The notes below the pieces were generated by a model, which was given only the letters and a program-made list of their open reading frames with translations, made no database searches and was not told the origin of the DNA. Of a DNA stretch of 64,000 nt, positions 16,726 through 25,785 are shown in pieces. The first letter of the stretch is position 1, and each line of letters starts with the position of its first letter. Position numbers and translations under genes: made by a program. Origin of the DNA: Streptomyces virginiae (GTDB taxonomy: Bacteria > Actinomycetota > Actinomycetes > Streptomycetales > Streptomycetaceae); assembly GCF_000720455.1 (NCBI RefSeq), contig NZ_JOAK01000002.1, positions 422,439 through 486,438 on the forward strand, given 5' to 3'.

Positions 16726-18528
16726 TCAGCGGCCGAACAGCCGCGACAGGCCGCTGGTCCCGCCCGTCCCCTCTGCACGCCGCCGCTCGCGTACGGCACG
16801 CCGGAATTCCGACCGGGTGTCGGAGACCTTCTGCGCCAGCCGCTGGCTGCCGCTCAAGAAGGGCAGCCGGTGCAGCAGCAGGTCCATGTGCGCCAGCGCG
16901 CTCACGGGATCACCTGCCTCGCCGATGCTGAGCAGCACGCGGTGGGCCACCTCGGGATCGCCGTGCTCGGCGAGTTCGGCGAGGTTCGGGAAGAGCCGCC
17001 AATACAGCTCGGCGGCGCCCGCGAAGTCTTCGACCAGCCAGGCGTCGTGGGCCAGCCGGCGCCGGACGTCGAGCAGGACGGGGCTGTCGGCGGTCAGGGC
17101 CCACTCCAGATCGGGCAGGAGTGGCCCCAGCCAGGCGCGTTCGCTCTCCGCCCGCTCACGGGTGCGTGCGTCCCACTGGCCGTCGCGGTCGCCGGCGCCC
17201 CGGTGCATCGCCGAGGCCAGGTGGTAGCGGGCGGTCAGCGTGACGACGCCGTGCGCGCCGAACACCCTCCCGGCCTGCCCGATGAGTTCGCGCAGCTCTT
17301 CTTCGTGGCGGCGGCCGTCGCCGGGCCCGAAGGCCGCGGCCTCGCCAATGCAGGTGACGCGGGCGGTGATCGTGTCCGGATGCTCCAGGCCCAGCACCCG
17401 CACCATGCGGGGCAGGATCCGTTCCAGATCGGTCGTGGACTGCCGGCGGACCCGCACGGCCCGGTGGTAGGCGGCCCGGACCGTGAGCGCGTCCTGCGCG
17501 CCCAGCTCATCGGTCAGGTCGTCTACCAGCATGGCGAGCCGGTCGACGACGTCGCTGGGGGAGTCTTCCAGCAGCTGCGTCAGCCGACGGTCCAGCATCG
17601 TGCGGACGTGGTCGCCCGCGGCGGTGTGCACGGTCGGGGCGTACGCGGGCGGCGGCGGGTACGAGGCGGCCGCCCCCGTGACGCGTGCCTCGCCGCGGGC
17701 GATCTCGGCGAGCCGATGGGAGACCTCCGCCGCGTCCGCGGGCCGGTCGCTCGGGTCTTTCGCCAGCAGGTCCCGTACGAGGGTGTCCAGCGCGGCAGGC
17801 AGCCCCGCCCGCAGCGAACTCGGCGCGGGCGGCTCGGCGGTGAGGTGTTGGGTGAGGAGTTCGTGCATCTCGCGGGCTGTGAACGGCCGGGCCCCGGTAA
17901 GCAGTTCCATGAGGACGCAGCCGAGGGCGTACAAGTCGGCCCGGCCGTCGACCGGGACCCCGTTCGCCCCACCGGTCCAGCGCTCAGGAGCCATGTACGG
18001 GAACGAGCCGATGACCATTCCGGTGCCGGTCAGATCCGTGCCGGCCCCCGACCCGGCTCCGGCTTTGGCGATCCCGAAGTCGAGGACCTTCACCACCCCG
18101 GTCCCGGTGACCATCACGTTGGCCGGCTTTACGTCCCGGTGGACGATCCCGGCGGCGTGGGCGGCGCCGAGCGCGTCCGCGATCCGCCCGGCCCACTCCA
18201 GAGCGTCCACGAGCGGCGGCACGCCGGCCTCCAGCACGTCGGCCAGGCTGCGGCCCCGCAACAGCTCCATGACGAGGAAGACGGCATCGCGACCGTTGCG
18301 TTCGATGCGGCCGAAGTCGTGGACGGTGGCGATGTTGGGATGGGCGAGGTTCCCGGCGAGGCGGGCCTCCCGCTCGAAGCGGCGGGTCTCCTCGGGCGTC
18401 TGCGGATAGCCGATCTTGACGGCCACACTGCGCCCCACCCGGCCGTCATCTGCCCGCCACACCTCGCCGAAGCCGCCCTGGCCGAGCAACTCCTGCAGCG
18501 CGTACCGGTTTTCGATCAGTTCCCCCAC
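16726..18528 (-). CDS. cytosolic Ser/Thr protein kinase with C-terminal helical domain
   Basis: A 600-residue Hanks-type kinase. The kinase domain (about 8-265) shows LGQGGFGEVWRA, catalytic Lys in VAVKIGYP, HRDVKPANVMV, DFGIAK and the APE-like YMAPERWTG. No membrane segment; the C-terminal 300 residues are helical, Arg/Leu-rich and tetratricopeptide-like (HPDTITARVTCIGEAAAFG). GTG at 18528 begins GELIENRY, the normal family start, with GATAAT six bases before it, so the mRNA may be leaderless. Divergent from the XRE/DUF397 pair. Confidence 0.9.
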   Translation of the reverse strand: MGELIENRYALQELLGQGGFGEVWRADDGRVGRSVAVKIGYPQTPEETRRFEREARLAGNLAHPNIATVHDFGRIERNGRDAVFLVMELLRGRSLADVLEAGVPPLVDALEWAGRIADALGAAHAAGIVHRDVKPANVMVTGTGVVKVLDFGIAKAGAGSGAGTDLTGTGMVIGSFPYMAPERWTGGANGVPVDGRADLYALGCVLMELLTGARPFTAREMHELLTQHLTAEPPAPSSLRAGLPAALDTLVRDLLAKDPSDRPADAAEVSHRLAEIARGEARVTGAAASYPPPPAYAPTVHTAAGDHVRTMLDRRLTQLLEDSPSDVVDRLAMLVDDLTDELGAQDALTVRAAYHRAVRVRRQSTTDLERILPRMVRVLGLEHPDTITARVTCIGEAAAFGPGDGRRHEEELRELIGQAGRVFGAHGVVTLTARYHLASAMHRGAGDRDGQWDARTRERAESERAWLGPLLPDLEWALTADSPVLLDVRRRLAHDAWLVEDFAGAAELYWRLFPNLAELAEHGDPEVAHRVLLSIGEAGDPVSALAHMDLLLHRLPFLSGSQRLAQKVSDTRSEFRRAVRERRRAEGTGGTSGLSRLFGR

Positions 18529-18639
18529 GTGCGCATTATCGCCGACCGTGTAACCCGTTGGATAAATCGAGCCACCGGAGTGTGGCCGCATGGTTACGCT
18601 CGGCCACGGAACCGGCAACTGCCTTGGGGGTGACCGTCC

Positions 18640-19488
18640 ATGGTCGGCGTGCGCGATCTCGATCCCAGCGCCTCACCGCTGGACTACTACGGCTCCGAAC
18701 TGCGCCGCCTCAGAGAGGATGCGGGGCTCAACCAGGCGCAGCTCGGCAGCATCGTCTTCTGCACGGGCTCGCTGATCGGCCAGGTCGAGACCACGCGCAG
18801 GGTCCCGACGCGGGACTTCTCGGAACGGGTGGACGCGGCGCTGGGCACGGGCGGGGTGTTCTCGCGGCTGGTCGGGCTGGTGCTCCGGCATCAGCTGCCG
18901 ACGTGGTTCCAGGCGTACGCGGAGATGGAGGCACGGGCGGCTTACATCTCGACCTTCCAGGCGCAGTTGGTCTACGGGCTGTTGCAGACGGAGGAGTACG
19001 CGCGGGCGGTGCTGGGTGTGCGGAGTGAGGGGGACCTCGACCCGAAGGTGGCCGCCCGGATGGAGCGGCAGCGGATCCTCGACCGTGAGAACCCGCCACT
19101 GATGTGGGTCGTGCTGAGCGAGGCCGTGCTGCACCAGGAGATCGGTGGCCGGGACGTCATGCGGAACCAGCTCGCCCACTTGCTGCAGCTGCGGAGGCGG
19201 GAGTGGGTGCGGGTGCAGATCCTGCCGTTCGAGGCGGGCGCACATGCCGGACAGATGGGTTCGTTCACCGCCCTGCGGTTCGACGACGACCCGGACATCG
19301 TCTACACCGAGGACTTCGTGCAAGGACATATGACGGCCAATCCGCAAGCTCTCAGGGAGGGTTCGCTCCGATACGATCATTTGCAGGCCGCCGCGCTCTC
19401 CCTGGAGGACTCGGCGGCGCTGATCGCCCGCGTATTGGAGGAGCGCTATGGAGACCAACCAGCACCTGACGGGCGCGAAGTGGCGTAA
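18640..19488 (+). CDS. XRE-family regulator with DUF5753 (Scr1-type)
   Basis: A 282-residue protein. An N-terminal helix-turn-helix (about residues 16-72, YGSELRRLREDAGLNQAQLG) is followed by the DUF5753 sensor domain (FQAQLVYGLLQTEEYARAVL, ERQRILDRENPPLMWVVLSE). In Streptomyces these regulators pair with small DUF397 proteins and affect development and antibiotic output. Here the partner overlaps the 3' end by 41 bp. ATG at 18640. Confidence 0.93.
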   Translation: MVGVRDLDPSASPLDYYGSELRRLREDAGLNQAQLGSIVFCTGSLIGQVETTRRVPTRDFSERVDAALGTGGVFSRLVGLVLRHQLPTWFQAYAEMEARAAYISTFQAQLVYGLLQTEEYARAVLGVRSEGDLDPKVAARMERQRILDRENPPLMWVVLSEAVLHQEIGGRDVMRNQLAHLLQLRRREWVRVQILPFEAGAHAGQMGSFTALRFDDDPDIVYTEDFVQGHMTANPQALREGSLRYDHLQAAALSLEDSAALIARVLEERYGDQPAPDGREVA

Positions 19489-19714
19489 GTCCTCGTACAG
19501 CGGCGACACCGGTGGCGAATGTGTCGAGTGCGCCCCGCTCGGCGCCCTGGCGTGGCGTAAGTCCTCGTACAGCGGTACCACAGGCGCCGAATGGGTTGAG
19601 GTCGCGGCCCAGCCCTGCCTCGTCGCCGTGCGGGACTCCAAGAATCCCGAGGGGCCCGTTTTCGCCGTTCGCCCCGCCGCTTTCGAGGCGTTCGTGAGGG
19701 CCGTCTCGGTATGA
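19448..19714 (+). CDS. DUF397 protein with duplicated N-terminal motif
   Basis: An 88-residue partner of the upstream XRE regulator (Scr2/BldB-like). The DUF397 hallmark WRKSSYSG occurs twice, at about residues 12-19 and 36-43, and only the second copy continues into the complete domain ending VAVRDSKNPEGPVFAV and AFEAFV. The extra first copy looks like a partial internal duplication. Overlap with the regulator implies coupled translation. Confidence 0.92.
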   Translation: METNQHLTGAKWRKSSYSGDTGGECVECAPLGALAWRKSSYSGTTGAEWVEVAAQPCLVAVRDSKNPEGPVFAVRPAAFEAFVRAVSV

Positions 19715-19749
19715 TCCGCTCCCGACTCGGGGAGTAGGGGGCGGGGGAC

Positions 19750-21330
19750 ATGGAGCAGGTAGGGCCGGGGGGCCCGACGCACGTCGGGCCGTTCGAGGTC
19801 GTCGGCGTGCTCGGGCAGGGCGGGATGGGGCGGGTGCTGTTGGCGGCCGGCCCGGACGGGCGGCTCGTCGCCGTCAAGCAGGTGCTCGCGCACTTCGCCG
19901 ACGACGAGGGCTTCCGAGCCCGTTTCCGCCGTGAGATCACCGCCTCGCGCAAGGTCTCGGCCGCCTACACGGCCGCCGTGATCGACGCCGACCCGGACGC
20001 CCCGACGCCCTGGCTGGCCTCGGTCTTCGTCGCCGGGCCCTCCCTCGGAGCCGTGGTCAAGGCGGTCGGGGTGCTGCCCGAGGACGTCGTACGCCGCCTC
20101 GCCGCGGGCCTGACGTCCGCCCTGGCCGAGATCCACCGGGCCGGGCTCGTCCACCGGGACCTCAAGCCCGACAACGTGCTCCTCGCCGAGGACGGCGTCC
20201 GCGTCATCGACCTCGGCATCGCGAGGGCCACCGAGGGCGAGCCGGAGGGCGACACGGGGCTGACGCGTACGGGGTTCGTCGTCGGATCGCCCGCGTACAT
20301 GTCGCCCGAGCAGGCCGAGGGCATGCCGCTCACGCCCGCCAGCGACGTGTTCTCCCTCGGCTCCGTGCTGGTCATGGCGCTGACGGGCCGCAGCCCCTTC
20401 GCCGGGACCTCCACGCTCAAGACGCTGTACGACGTGGCGCACGGCGAGCCGGACCTCAGCGCGGTACCGGCGGGGCTGCGCGACCTCGTCGCGCGCTGCC
20501 TGGCCAAGGACCCGGCGGCCAGGCCGACCCCGGCGGAGCTGCACGAGCTGATCGGCCCGGTGACCCCGGCGGGCCGCCAGTGGCCGTCGGCCGTCTACGG
20601 GATGCTCGCCGAGCAACGGGCCCGGATCGACGGCCTCCTGGCCGGCGTTCCCGCCGAGGAGCCGGAGTCCTCGCCCGTGCCCGCATCCGTGACCGAGGTC
20701 GATCCGGTCACGGTGCCGACGCAGGACACGCCGACGCCCGTCCCGCAGGCGCCACCGGAGGAAACCCGCTCCGGCGGCCCGCGGCGCGCCCGGGGGCGCC
20801 GGGTCGCGGCGCTGGTGGCGGCCGGGGTCCTCCTCGTGGCCGGTACCGGCGGTGCGCTGTACGTACGGGACCGCATGAACGCCCCCGTCGCCTACGCGGA
20901 GGTCCCCAGATGCCAGGAGGCGCGCGAGAAAGTGCCCCTGGACCTGCGGCCGTCGGGCACGGACAGCTGGATCGGGACGGTCGACGGCGCGCAGATGTCG
21001 TGCAGCGGGGGCGCCGGTACCGCCGCGTCGCCGACCGCGAGGGTCAGGTGGAACCTGAGCCTCGGCGGGAACGCGGAGACCAACGCGGCCACGCAGCGGC
21101 GGCACTTCCAGGCGGAGGCGGCCGGCCAGCGCGCGGCGACCCGCCTCGGGTTCGGCACCGAGGCCTATTGGGAGTCCTCCAGCGCCGACTGGACCTGCGT
21201 CCTCGCCGTACGTGAGGGCAACCTGTCGGTCCGGGTGGGCCTGAAGGCCACGCCGTACGCCAAGGGCGCCTGCGAGACGAAGGCGAAGGAAGCCGCCCGC
21301 GCCGCCCTGAAGACCGCCACGCGCCGCTGA
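19750..21330 (+). CDS. transmembrane Ser/Thr protein kinase with extracellular domain
   Basis: A 526-residue receptor-type kinase. The kinase domain (about 13-265) has LGQGGMGRVLLA, VAVKQVL, HRDLKPDNVLLA and SPAYMSPEQAEGMPL; the metal-binding motif is DLG rather than DFG. After a Pro/Thr-rich juxtamembrane segment comes one membrane helix (VAALVAAGVLLVAGTGGALY, about 355-374) and a small outside domain with Cys residues (PRCQEAREK, MSCSGGAG, WTCVLA, GACETK). ATG at 19750. The outer domain resembles DUF3558-like sensor modules (weak). Confidence 0.9.
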   Translation: MEQVGPGGPTHVGPFEVVGVLGQGGMGRVLLAAGPDGRLVAVKQVLAHFADDEGFRARFRREITASRKVSAAYTAAVIDADPDAPTPWLASVFVAGPSLGAVVKAVGVLPEDVVRRLAAGLTSALAEIHRAGLVHRDLKPDNVLLAEDGVRVIDLGIARATEGEPEGDTGLTRTGFVVGSPAYMSPEQAEGMPLTPASDVFSLGSVLVMALTGRSPFAGTSTLKTLYDVAHGEPDLSAVPAGLRDLVARCLAKDPAARPTPAELHELIGPVTPAGRQWPSAVYGMLAEQRARIDGLLAGVPAEEPESSPVPASVTEVDPVTVPTQDTPTPVPQAPPEETRSGGPRRARGRRVAALVAAGVLLVAGTGGALYVRDRMNAPVAYAEVPRCQEAREKVPLDLRPSGTDSWIGTVDGAQMSCSGGAGTAASPTARVRWNLSLGGNAETNAATQRRHFQAEAAGQRAATRLGFGTEAYWESSSADWTCVLAVREGNLSVRVGLKATPYAKGACETKAKEAARAALKTATRR

Positions 21331-21367
21331 CCGGGGCCCGGCCCGCCGTCCGCCGGCCGCGCACGGC

Positions 21368-21709
21368 CTAGCGGGAGGGCGGGCCCAGGCGGCGGCCGTT
21401 GCTCGTGCCGCACGCCAGGCAGACCATCCAGTCGCCGAGCAGGCCGTCCTCCCGCAGGTGCGGCTCGGACGCGACGTTCGACTCCTCCTCGCCGCAGAAC
21501 ACGCAGTCCGCGTCCTCGCCCTCCAGGCGCCGCATGCGGGCGGGTGGTGCGCCCGCGCGGCGCTCGCAGCCGAGCCAGCCGCACCCGGGGCATTCCCACC
21601 ACGCCTCGGGGCGCGGCGCCGGTCCCGCTCCGCCCCAGCGGTTGCGGCGGAGCATGACGCTGAAGGGCGTCAGCGTGCGCCCGCAGCGCGGGCAGTCGGG
21701 GGTGGCCAT
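21368..21709 (-). CDS. zinc-ribbon protein of unknown function
   Basis: A 113-residue protein with several CxxC knuckles: DCPRCG (residues 4-9), ECPGCGWLGC, DCVFCGEE and MVCLACGTSN, enough for two or more structural zincs. ATG at 21709 follows AAGGAAGG. Divergent from the FadE34-like gene; the KstR operator lies in the shared intergenic region. Possibly nucleic-acid or protein binding; no family assigned. Confidence 0.8.
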   Translation of the reverse strand: MATPDCPRCGRTLTPFSVMLRRNRWGGAGPAPRPEAWWECPGCGWLGCERRAGAPPARMRRLEGEDADCVFCGEEESNVASEPHLREDGLLGDWMVCLACGTSNGRRLGPPSR

Positions 21710-21792
21710 GCGGACCTTCCTTTCCGGGGTGGAGCCTCTCGCCATGGTCCACCCCCGTGAGAAGAACACGCCCATCTGACCTTCCGTCAGAT

Positions 21793-21806
21793 TGGAACGT
21801 GTTCTA
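21793..21806. promoter_or_regulatory. predicted KstR operator before the FadE34-like gene
   Basis: TGGAACGTGTTCTA is an exact TnnAACnnGTTnnA match and an almost perfect palindrome. It ends 12 bp before the ATG at 21818 and overlaps the likely -10 box (TAATCT, 21805-21810), an ideal repressor position. Confidence 0.8.
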
Positions 21807-21817
21807 ATCTGCCGCGC

Positions 21818-23950
21818 ATGGGCATCGGAATCACGCAGGAGCAGCGGGAGTTGGCCGAGGCGGTGCGCGGCTGGGTGGCGCGGGTCTCGCCGCCCGAAGA
21901 GGTGCGCAAGCTGCTCGACTCCCCGCCGCGCACCGGGGTGCGGCCCGGTTACTGGGACGCGCTGACCGCGTCGGGGCTCCTGGAGCCGCACCTGGAGGGC
22001 GGGACCCTGCTCGATCTCGCCGTCGTCGTCGAGGAGGCGGCCCGGGGGGCGCTGCCCGGCGCGTACCTGCCGAGCGCGCTGGCCTCCGTACTGCTGGACC
22101 GGGCCGGGGCCGAGCCGCTCTCCGGCCGGGTCGGGGCGGTCGCGCTGGGGCCGGGGACCCTGACCGCCGTGGCCACCGAGGGCGGCGGGCACCTGCTCGA
22201 CGGACTCGCGCCGCCCGTGCTCGGCGGCGGCGAGGCCGACCTCGTGCTGCTCGCCGCCGAGGCCGCGCACGGGACCCGTTGGTTCGCCGTGGACGCCTCC
22301 GCGCTGGACATCCGTACGCACGAGAGCGCCGACCCGACCCGCCCCACCGCAGAGGTGCGGGCGCGCGGCGCGGTCGTCCCCGCCGGGCGGCTGCTGGAGC
22401 TCGACGCGGCCCTCGTCCGCGACCTCGCCTGCACCCTGTTCGCCGCCGACGCCTGTGGCACCGCCGCCTGGGCCCTGCACACGGCCGCCGAGTACGCCAA
22501 GGTGCGCGAGCAGTTCGGCCGGCCCATCGGGAAGTTCCAGGGCGTCAAGCACCTGTGCGCCGACATGCTCGTACGGCTGGAACAGGCCCGCGCGCTGGCC
22601 TGGGACGCAGCTCAAGCCATGGACGAGCCCGCCGACGTGCGCTCGCTGGTCGCGGCCCTCGCCGCCGGGACGGCCCTGGACGCCGCCTACTCCTGCGCCA
22701 AGGACTGCATCCAGATCCTCGGCGGGATCGGCTTCACCTGGGAGCACGACGCCCACATCCACCTGCGGCGGGCGATCGTCGCCCGCCAGCTGCTCGGTCC
22801 CGGCGACGGGCACCGCGTACGGGCCGTGCGCTGCGCGGCGGGTGGCGCGCGGCGCGAGCTGCGCCTGGAGCTGCCGGCGCGGGCCGAGGCGTACCGCGCG
22901 AAGGCCCGGGCCGCCATCGAGGACGCGCGCGGGCTCGATCCGGCCGCCGCCCGGCGGATCCTGGCCCCCACCGGCTACGCCGCCCCCTACCTGCCGCCGC
23001 CCTACGGGCTCGGCGCCGGACCCGTCGAGCAGCTCGTCGTCCAGCAGGAGCTCGCGGCCGCCGGGGTCAAGGTCTCCGACCTCGGCATCGCCACCTGGAT
23101 CGTGCCCTCCCTGCTGGCCTACGGGACGCAGGCGCAGTGCGACGCCTACGCCCTGCCCACCCTGCGCGGCGAGATCACCTGGTGCCAGCTCTTCTCCGAG
23201 CCGGGCGCCGGCTCCGACCTGGCCTCGCTGCGGACCCGGGCGGAGCGGCGGGAGGACGGTTCCTGGCTGGTCAACGGACAGAAGGTGTGGACGAGTTCCG
23301 CGCACAGCGCCGACTTCGGGATCCTGCTGGCCCGCACCGATCCGGCCGCCCCCAAGCACAAGGGCCTCGGCTACTTCGTCGTCGACATGAAGAACACCCC
23401 CGGCATCGACGTCCGGCCGCTGAAGGAGATCAACGGCGAGGCCCTTTTCAACGAGGTGTACCTCGACGACGTCGAGCTGCCGGCGGACGCACTGGTGGGC
23501 GCGGCCGACGGCGGCTGGAAGGTGGCCCGGAACACCCTCGGCAACGAACGGGTGCACATGGCCGACCAGATGACCTTCGACACCGGACTGGAGGCGCTCC
23601 TCGCACGCGCCGCCGCCCTCGACGGCGCCCACCGAGCCCGGATCGGCGCGCTGGCAGCCGAGGCGCACGCCCTGGCCTGCATCGGGCTGCGCACCACGCT
23701 GCAGCAGGTGTCGGGGCTGGAGCCGGGCGCCGGGGCGTCCGTACGCAAGCTCGTCCAGACCCCGCACCAGCAGCGGACCGCCGAGCTGGCGCTCGAACTG
23801 CTGGGGCCGGCGGGCGCGGTGCGGGAGGGGGCGGGGGAGCGGGCGGTGCACGGGATGCTCATGTCCCGCTGCCTGACCATCGCCGGGGGCACCACGCAGG
23901 TCCAGCTCAACGTCGTCGCCGAGCGGATTCTCGGCCTCCCGAGGGACTGA
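21818..23950 (+). CDS. double-length acyl-CoA dehydrogenase (FadE34-like)
   Basis: A 710-residue flavoenzyme made of two fused acyl-CoA dehydrogenase units. The N-terminal unit ends in ILGGIGFTWEHDAHIHLRRA (about residue 305). The C-terminal unit holds the intact FAD/substrate motifs ITWCQLFSEPGAGSDLASLR, LVNGQKVWTSSAHSADFGIL and IAGGTTQVQLNVVAERILGL. From memory the length and duplication match mycobacterial FadE34 (Rv3573c), which dehydrogenates steroid side-chain CoA esters and is encoded beside kstR. The start lies only 12 bp after the KstR operator with no ribosome site, suggesting a leaderless transcript. It is co-transcribed with the thiolase 15 bp downstream. Confidence 0.92.
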   Translation: MGIGITQEQRELAEAVRGWVARVSPPEEVRKLLDSPPRTGVRPGYWDALTASGLLEPHLEGGTLLDLAVVVEEAARGALPGAYLPSALASVLLDRAGAEPLSGRVGAVALGPGTLTAVATEGGGHLLDGLAPPVLGGGEADLVLLAAEAAHGTRWFAVDASALDIRTHESADPTRPTAEVRARGAVVPAGRLLELDAALVRDLACTLFAADACGTAAWALHTAAEYAKVREQFGRPIGKFQGVKHLCADMLVRLEQARALAWDAAQAMDEPADVRSLVAALAAGTALDAAYSCAKDCIQILGGIGFTWEHDAHIHLRRAIVARQLLGPGDGHRVRAVRCAAGGARRELRLELPARAEAYRAKARAAIEDARGLDPAAARRILAPTGYAAPYLPPPYGLGAGPVEQLVVQQELAAAGVKVSDLGIATWIVPSLLAYGTQAQCDAYALPTLRGEITWCQLFSEPGAGSDLASLRTRAERREDGSWLVNGQKVWTSSAHSADFGILLARTDPAAPKHKGLGYFVVDMKNTPGIDVRPLKEINGEALFNEVYLDDVELPADALVGAADGGWKVARNTLGNERVHMADQMTFDTGLEALLARAAALDGAHRARIGALAAEAHALACIGLRTTLQQVSGLEPGAGASVRKLVQTPHQQRTAELALELLGPAGAVREGAGERAVHGMLMSRCLTIAGGTTQVQLNVVAERILGLPRD

Positions 23951-23965
23951 AGGGACACCAGGGGC

Positions 23966-25156
23966 ATGAAGTCGTACATCGTGGGCGTCGGCATGACGAA
24001 GTTCGAGAAGCCCGAGTCGCGGGACTGGCAGTACTGGGACATGGCGAAGGCGGCCGGGTCCGCGGCGCTCGCCGACGCGGGCGTGGACTACGGGCTGGTG
24101 CAGCAGGTGCCGGTGGGCTACTGCTTCCAGGCCTCCACCGCCGGCCAGCGCGCGGCGTACGAGCTGGGGCTGAGCGGCGTGCCGGTCTACAACGTCAACA
24201 ACAACTGCGCGACCGGGTCGACGGCGCTGATGATGGCGCGGCAGTTCGTGGAGGGCGGACTGAGCGACTGCGTGCTGGCGCTGGGCTTCGAGAAGATGAA
24301 GCGCGGGGCACTCGGGGGCGGGGCCGGCGGCGGCGACTTCAAGACCTCGCCGGTGGCCCGGCACTACGGGATCATGGCCGCGGGCCACGGCTTCGAGATG
24401 TCCCCGCCCACGGCGCAGATCTTCGGCAACGCGGCGCGGGAGCACATGGAGCGCTACGGGACCACGCCCGCGCAGCTGGCGGCGGTCGGCGCGAAGAACC
24501 ACCGGCACTCGGCGGACAACCCGAACGCGCAGTTCCAGGACGTGTACTCGGTGGAGGAGATCCTCGCGGCGAAGGAGATCCACGCACCGCTGACGAAGCT
24601 CCAGTGCTCGCCGACCTCGGACGGCGCGGCGGCCGCCCTGGTGGTGTCCGAACGTTTCCTGGTGGCGCACGGGCTGCACGACAAGGCGGTGGAGATCGTC
24701 GCGCAGGCGATGACGACGGACACGGAGGAGTCGTTCGCGTCGGGCTCCTGCATCGACGTGGTCGGCAAGCCGATGACGGCCGCCGCGGCGCGGCAGGTGT
24801 ACGAGTCCTCCGGGCTCGGCATCGAGGACGTGGACGTGGTGGAGCTGCACGACTGCTTCTCGATCAACGAGCTGCTGACGTACGAGGCGCTCGGCATGTG
24901 CGAGGACGGGGCCGCGGGCAAGCTGGTGGAGAGCGGGGCCACGACGTACGGGGGGCGGTGGGTGGTCAACCCCTCGGGCGGACTCATCTCCAAGGGCCAC
25001 CCGCTCGGCGCGACGGGGCTGGCGCAGGCGGCGGAACTGGTGTGGCAGCTGCGGGGCGCGGCGGGGCCGCGGCAGGTGCCGGGGGCCCGGGTCGGCCTGG
25101 CCCACAACATCGGCCTGGGCGGCGCGGCGGTCGTCACGATGCTGCGCCGGGGATAG
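23966..25156 (+). CDS. SCP-x/Ltp-type acetyl-CoA acyltransferase (thiolase)
   Basis: A 396-residue thiolase-fold lipid-transfer protein. It opens SYIVGVGMTKFEKPE; the nucleophile Cys is in VNNNCATGSTALMMA, His in ELHDCFSINE and the terminal GHPLGATGLAQA motif are present. From memory it is close to mycobacterial Ltp1, one of the thiolase-like proteins of sterol side-chain removal. Full length without an SCP2 domain. It follows the FadE34-like gene by 15 bp, so both should be under the same KstR operator. Actual cleavage (retro-Claisen) or retro-aldol activity cannot be told apart here. Confidence 0.92.
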   Translation: MKSYIVGVGMTKFEKPESRDWQYWDMAKAAGSAALADAGVDYGLVQQVPVGYCFQASTAGQRAAYELGLSGVPVYNVNNNCATGSTALMMARQFVEGGLSDCVLALGFEKMKRGALGGGAGGGDFKTSPVARHYGIMAAGHGFEMSPPTAQIFGNAAREHMERYGTTPAQLAAVGAKNHRHSADNPNAQFQDVYSVEEILAAKEIHAPLTKLQCSPTSDGAAAALVVSERFLVAHGLHDKAVEIVAQAMTTDTEESFASGSCIDVVGKPMTAAAARQVYESSGLGIEDVDVVELHDCFSINELLTYEALGMCEDGAAGKLVESGATTYGGRWVVNPSGGLISKGHPLGATGLAQAAELVWQLRGAAGPRQVPGARVGLAHNIGLGGAAVVTMLRRG

Positions 25157-25172
25157 GGGCGAGCACTGGGCC

Positions 25173-25205
25173 CACGGGGGCGGAGAGCCGGGCTCCGCCC
25201 CCGTG
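25173..25205. terminator. perfect 13-bp hairpin terminator
   Basis: CACGGGGGCGGAG pairs exactly with CTCCGCCCCCGTG across AGCCGGG. It lies between convergent genes ending at 25156 and 25227 and can end both. Confidence 0.85.
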
Positions 25206-25226
25206 AGCCGCAGGCGGGGGGCCGGG

Positions 25227-25652
25227 TCAGAGCTTCTGTATGTCCTTGTGCACGACGTCGGAGCCGAGGTGGTCGGCGGCCAGGCGCACCTTGAGGGGGT
25301 GCCCGGCCGGCGCCTTGATGATGATGTCGGGGTGCTCGCCCAGACCGGTGCCGTTGCACGAGGGCTCGGTGGTCAGATTGGACCAGCCGTCCGTGCCGTG
25401 CGGATCGTTCCACGCCACCCAGGCGCAGTCGAGCTCGCCGCTGGTGATCGACACCGACTTGATCCTGACCGAGTTCACCGCGCCGTCGACGCGCTCGTAG
25501 AGCACCGTCGCGGTGTTGTGGTGGCGGCCCTTGCCGGCCTCCAGGTCGACCGGGAGGACCGGGCCGACCGGAGCGTCGGCGGTGGCCGGAGCCGCGCCTG
25601 CGGCAAGGGTCGCGAGTACGAGCGCGGCGGCGGGCAGGGCGGACAAGCGCAT
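25227..25652 (-). CDS. small secreted protein
   Basis: A 141-residue exported protein: signal peptide MRLSALPAAALVLATLAAGA then APATADA, and a beta-rich mature part with two Cys (GELDCAWVAW, TEPSCNGTG) likely joined by a disulphide. ATG at 25652 is chosen because GGAGAGG sits just upstream. No domain recognised. Confidence 0.8.
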   Translation of the reverse strand: MRLSALPAAALVLATLAAGAAPATADAPVGPVLPVDLEAGKGRHHNTATVLYERVDGAVNSVRIKSVSITSGELDCAWVAWNDPHGTDGWSNLTTEPSCNGTGLGEHPDIIIKAPAGHPLKVRLAADHLGSDVVHKDIQKL

Positions 25653-25785
25653 GACGGACCTCTCCACGAACCGGGTTGAGGAGCCTCATCCTGGTCCAGT
25701 GCGCGGGCGCGCGCTGCGGCGGAATCCGTCAATCGGTGGCCCGGAACGAACGGTCGGGTCCGCGCCGTGCCGGGCCGTGCCGGGG

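Noticed and set aside
21368..25105. A 1,245-codon minus-strand open frame
   Set aside because: It is the antisense of the FadE34-like and thiolase genes, with His/Arg/Gly-rich nonsense text. Only its last 113 codons (the zinc-ribbon protein) are real.
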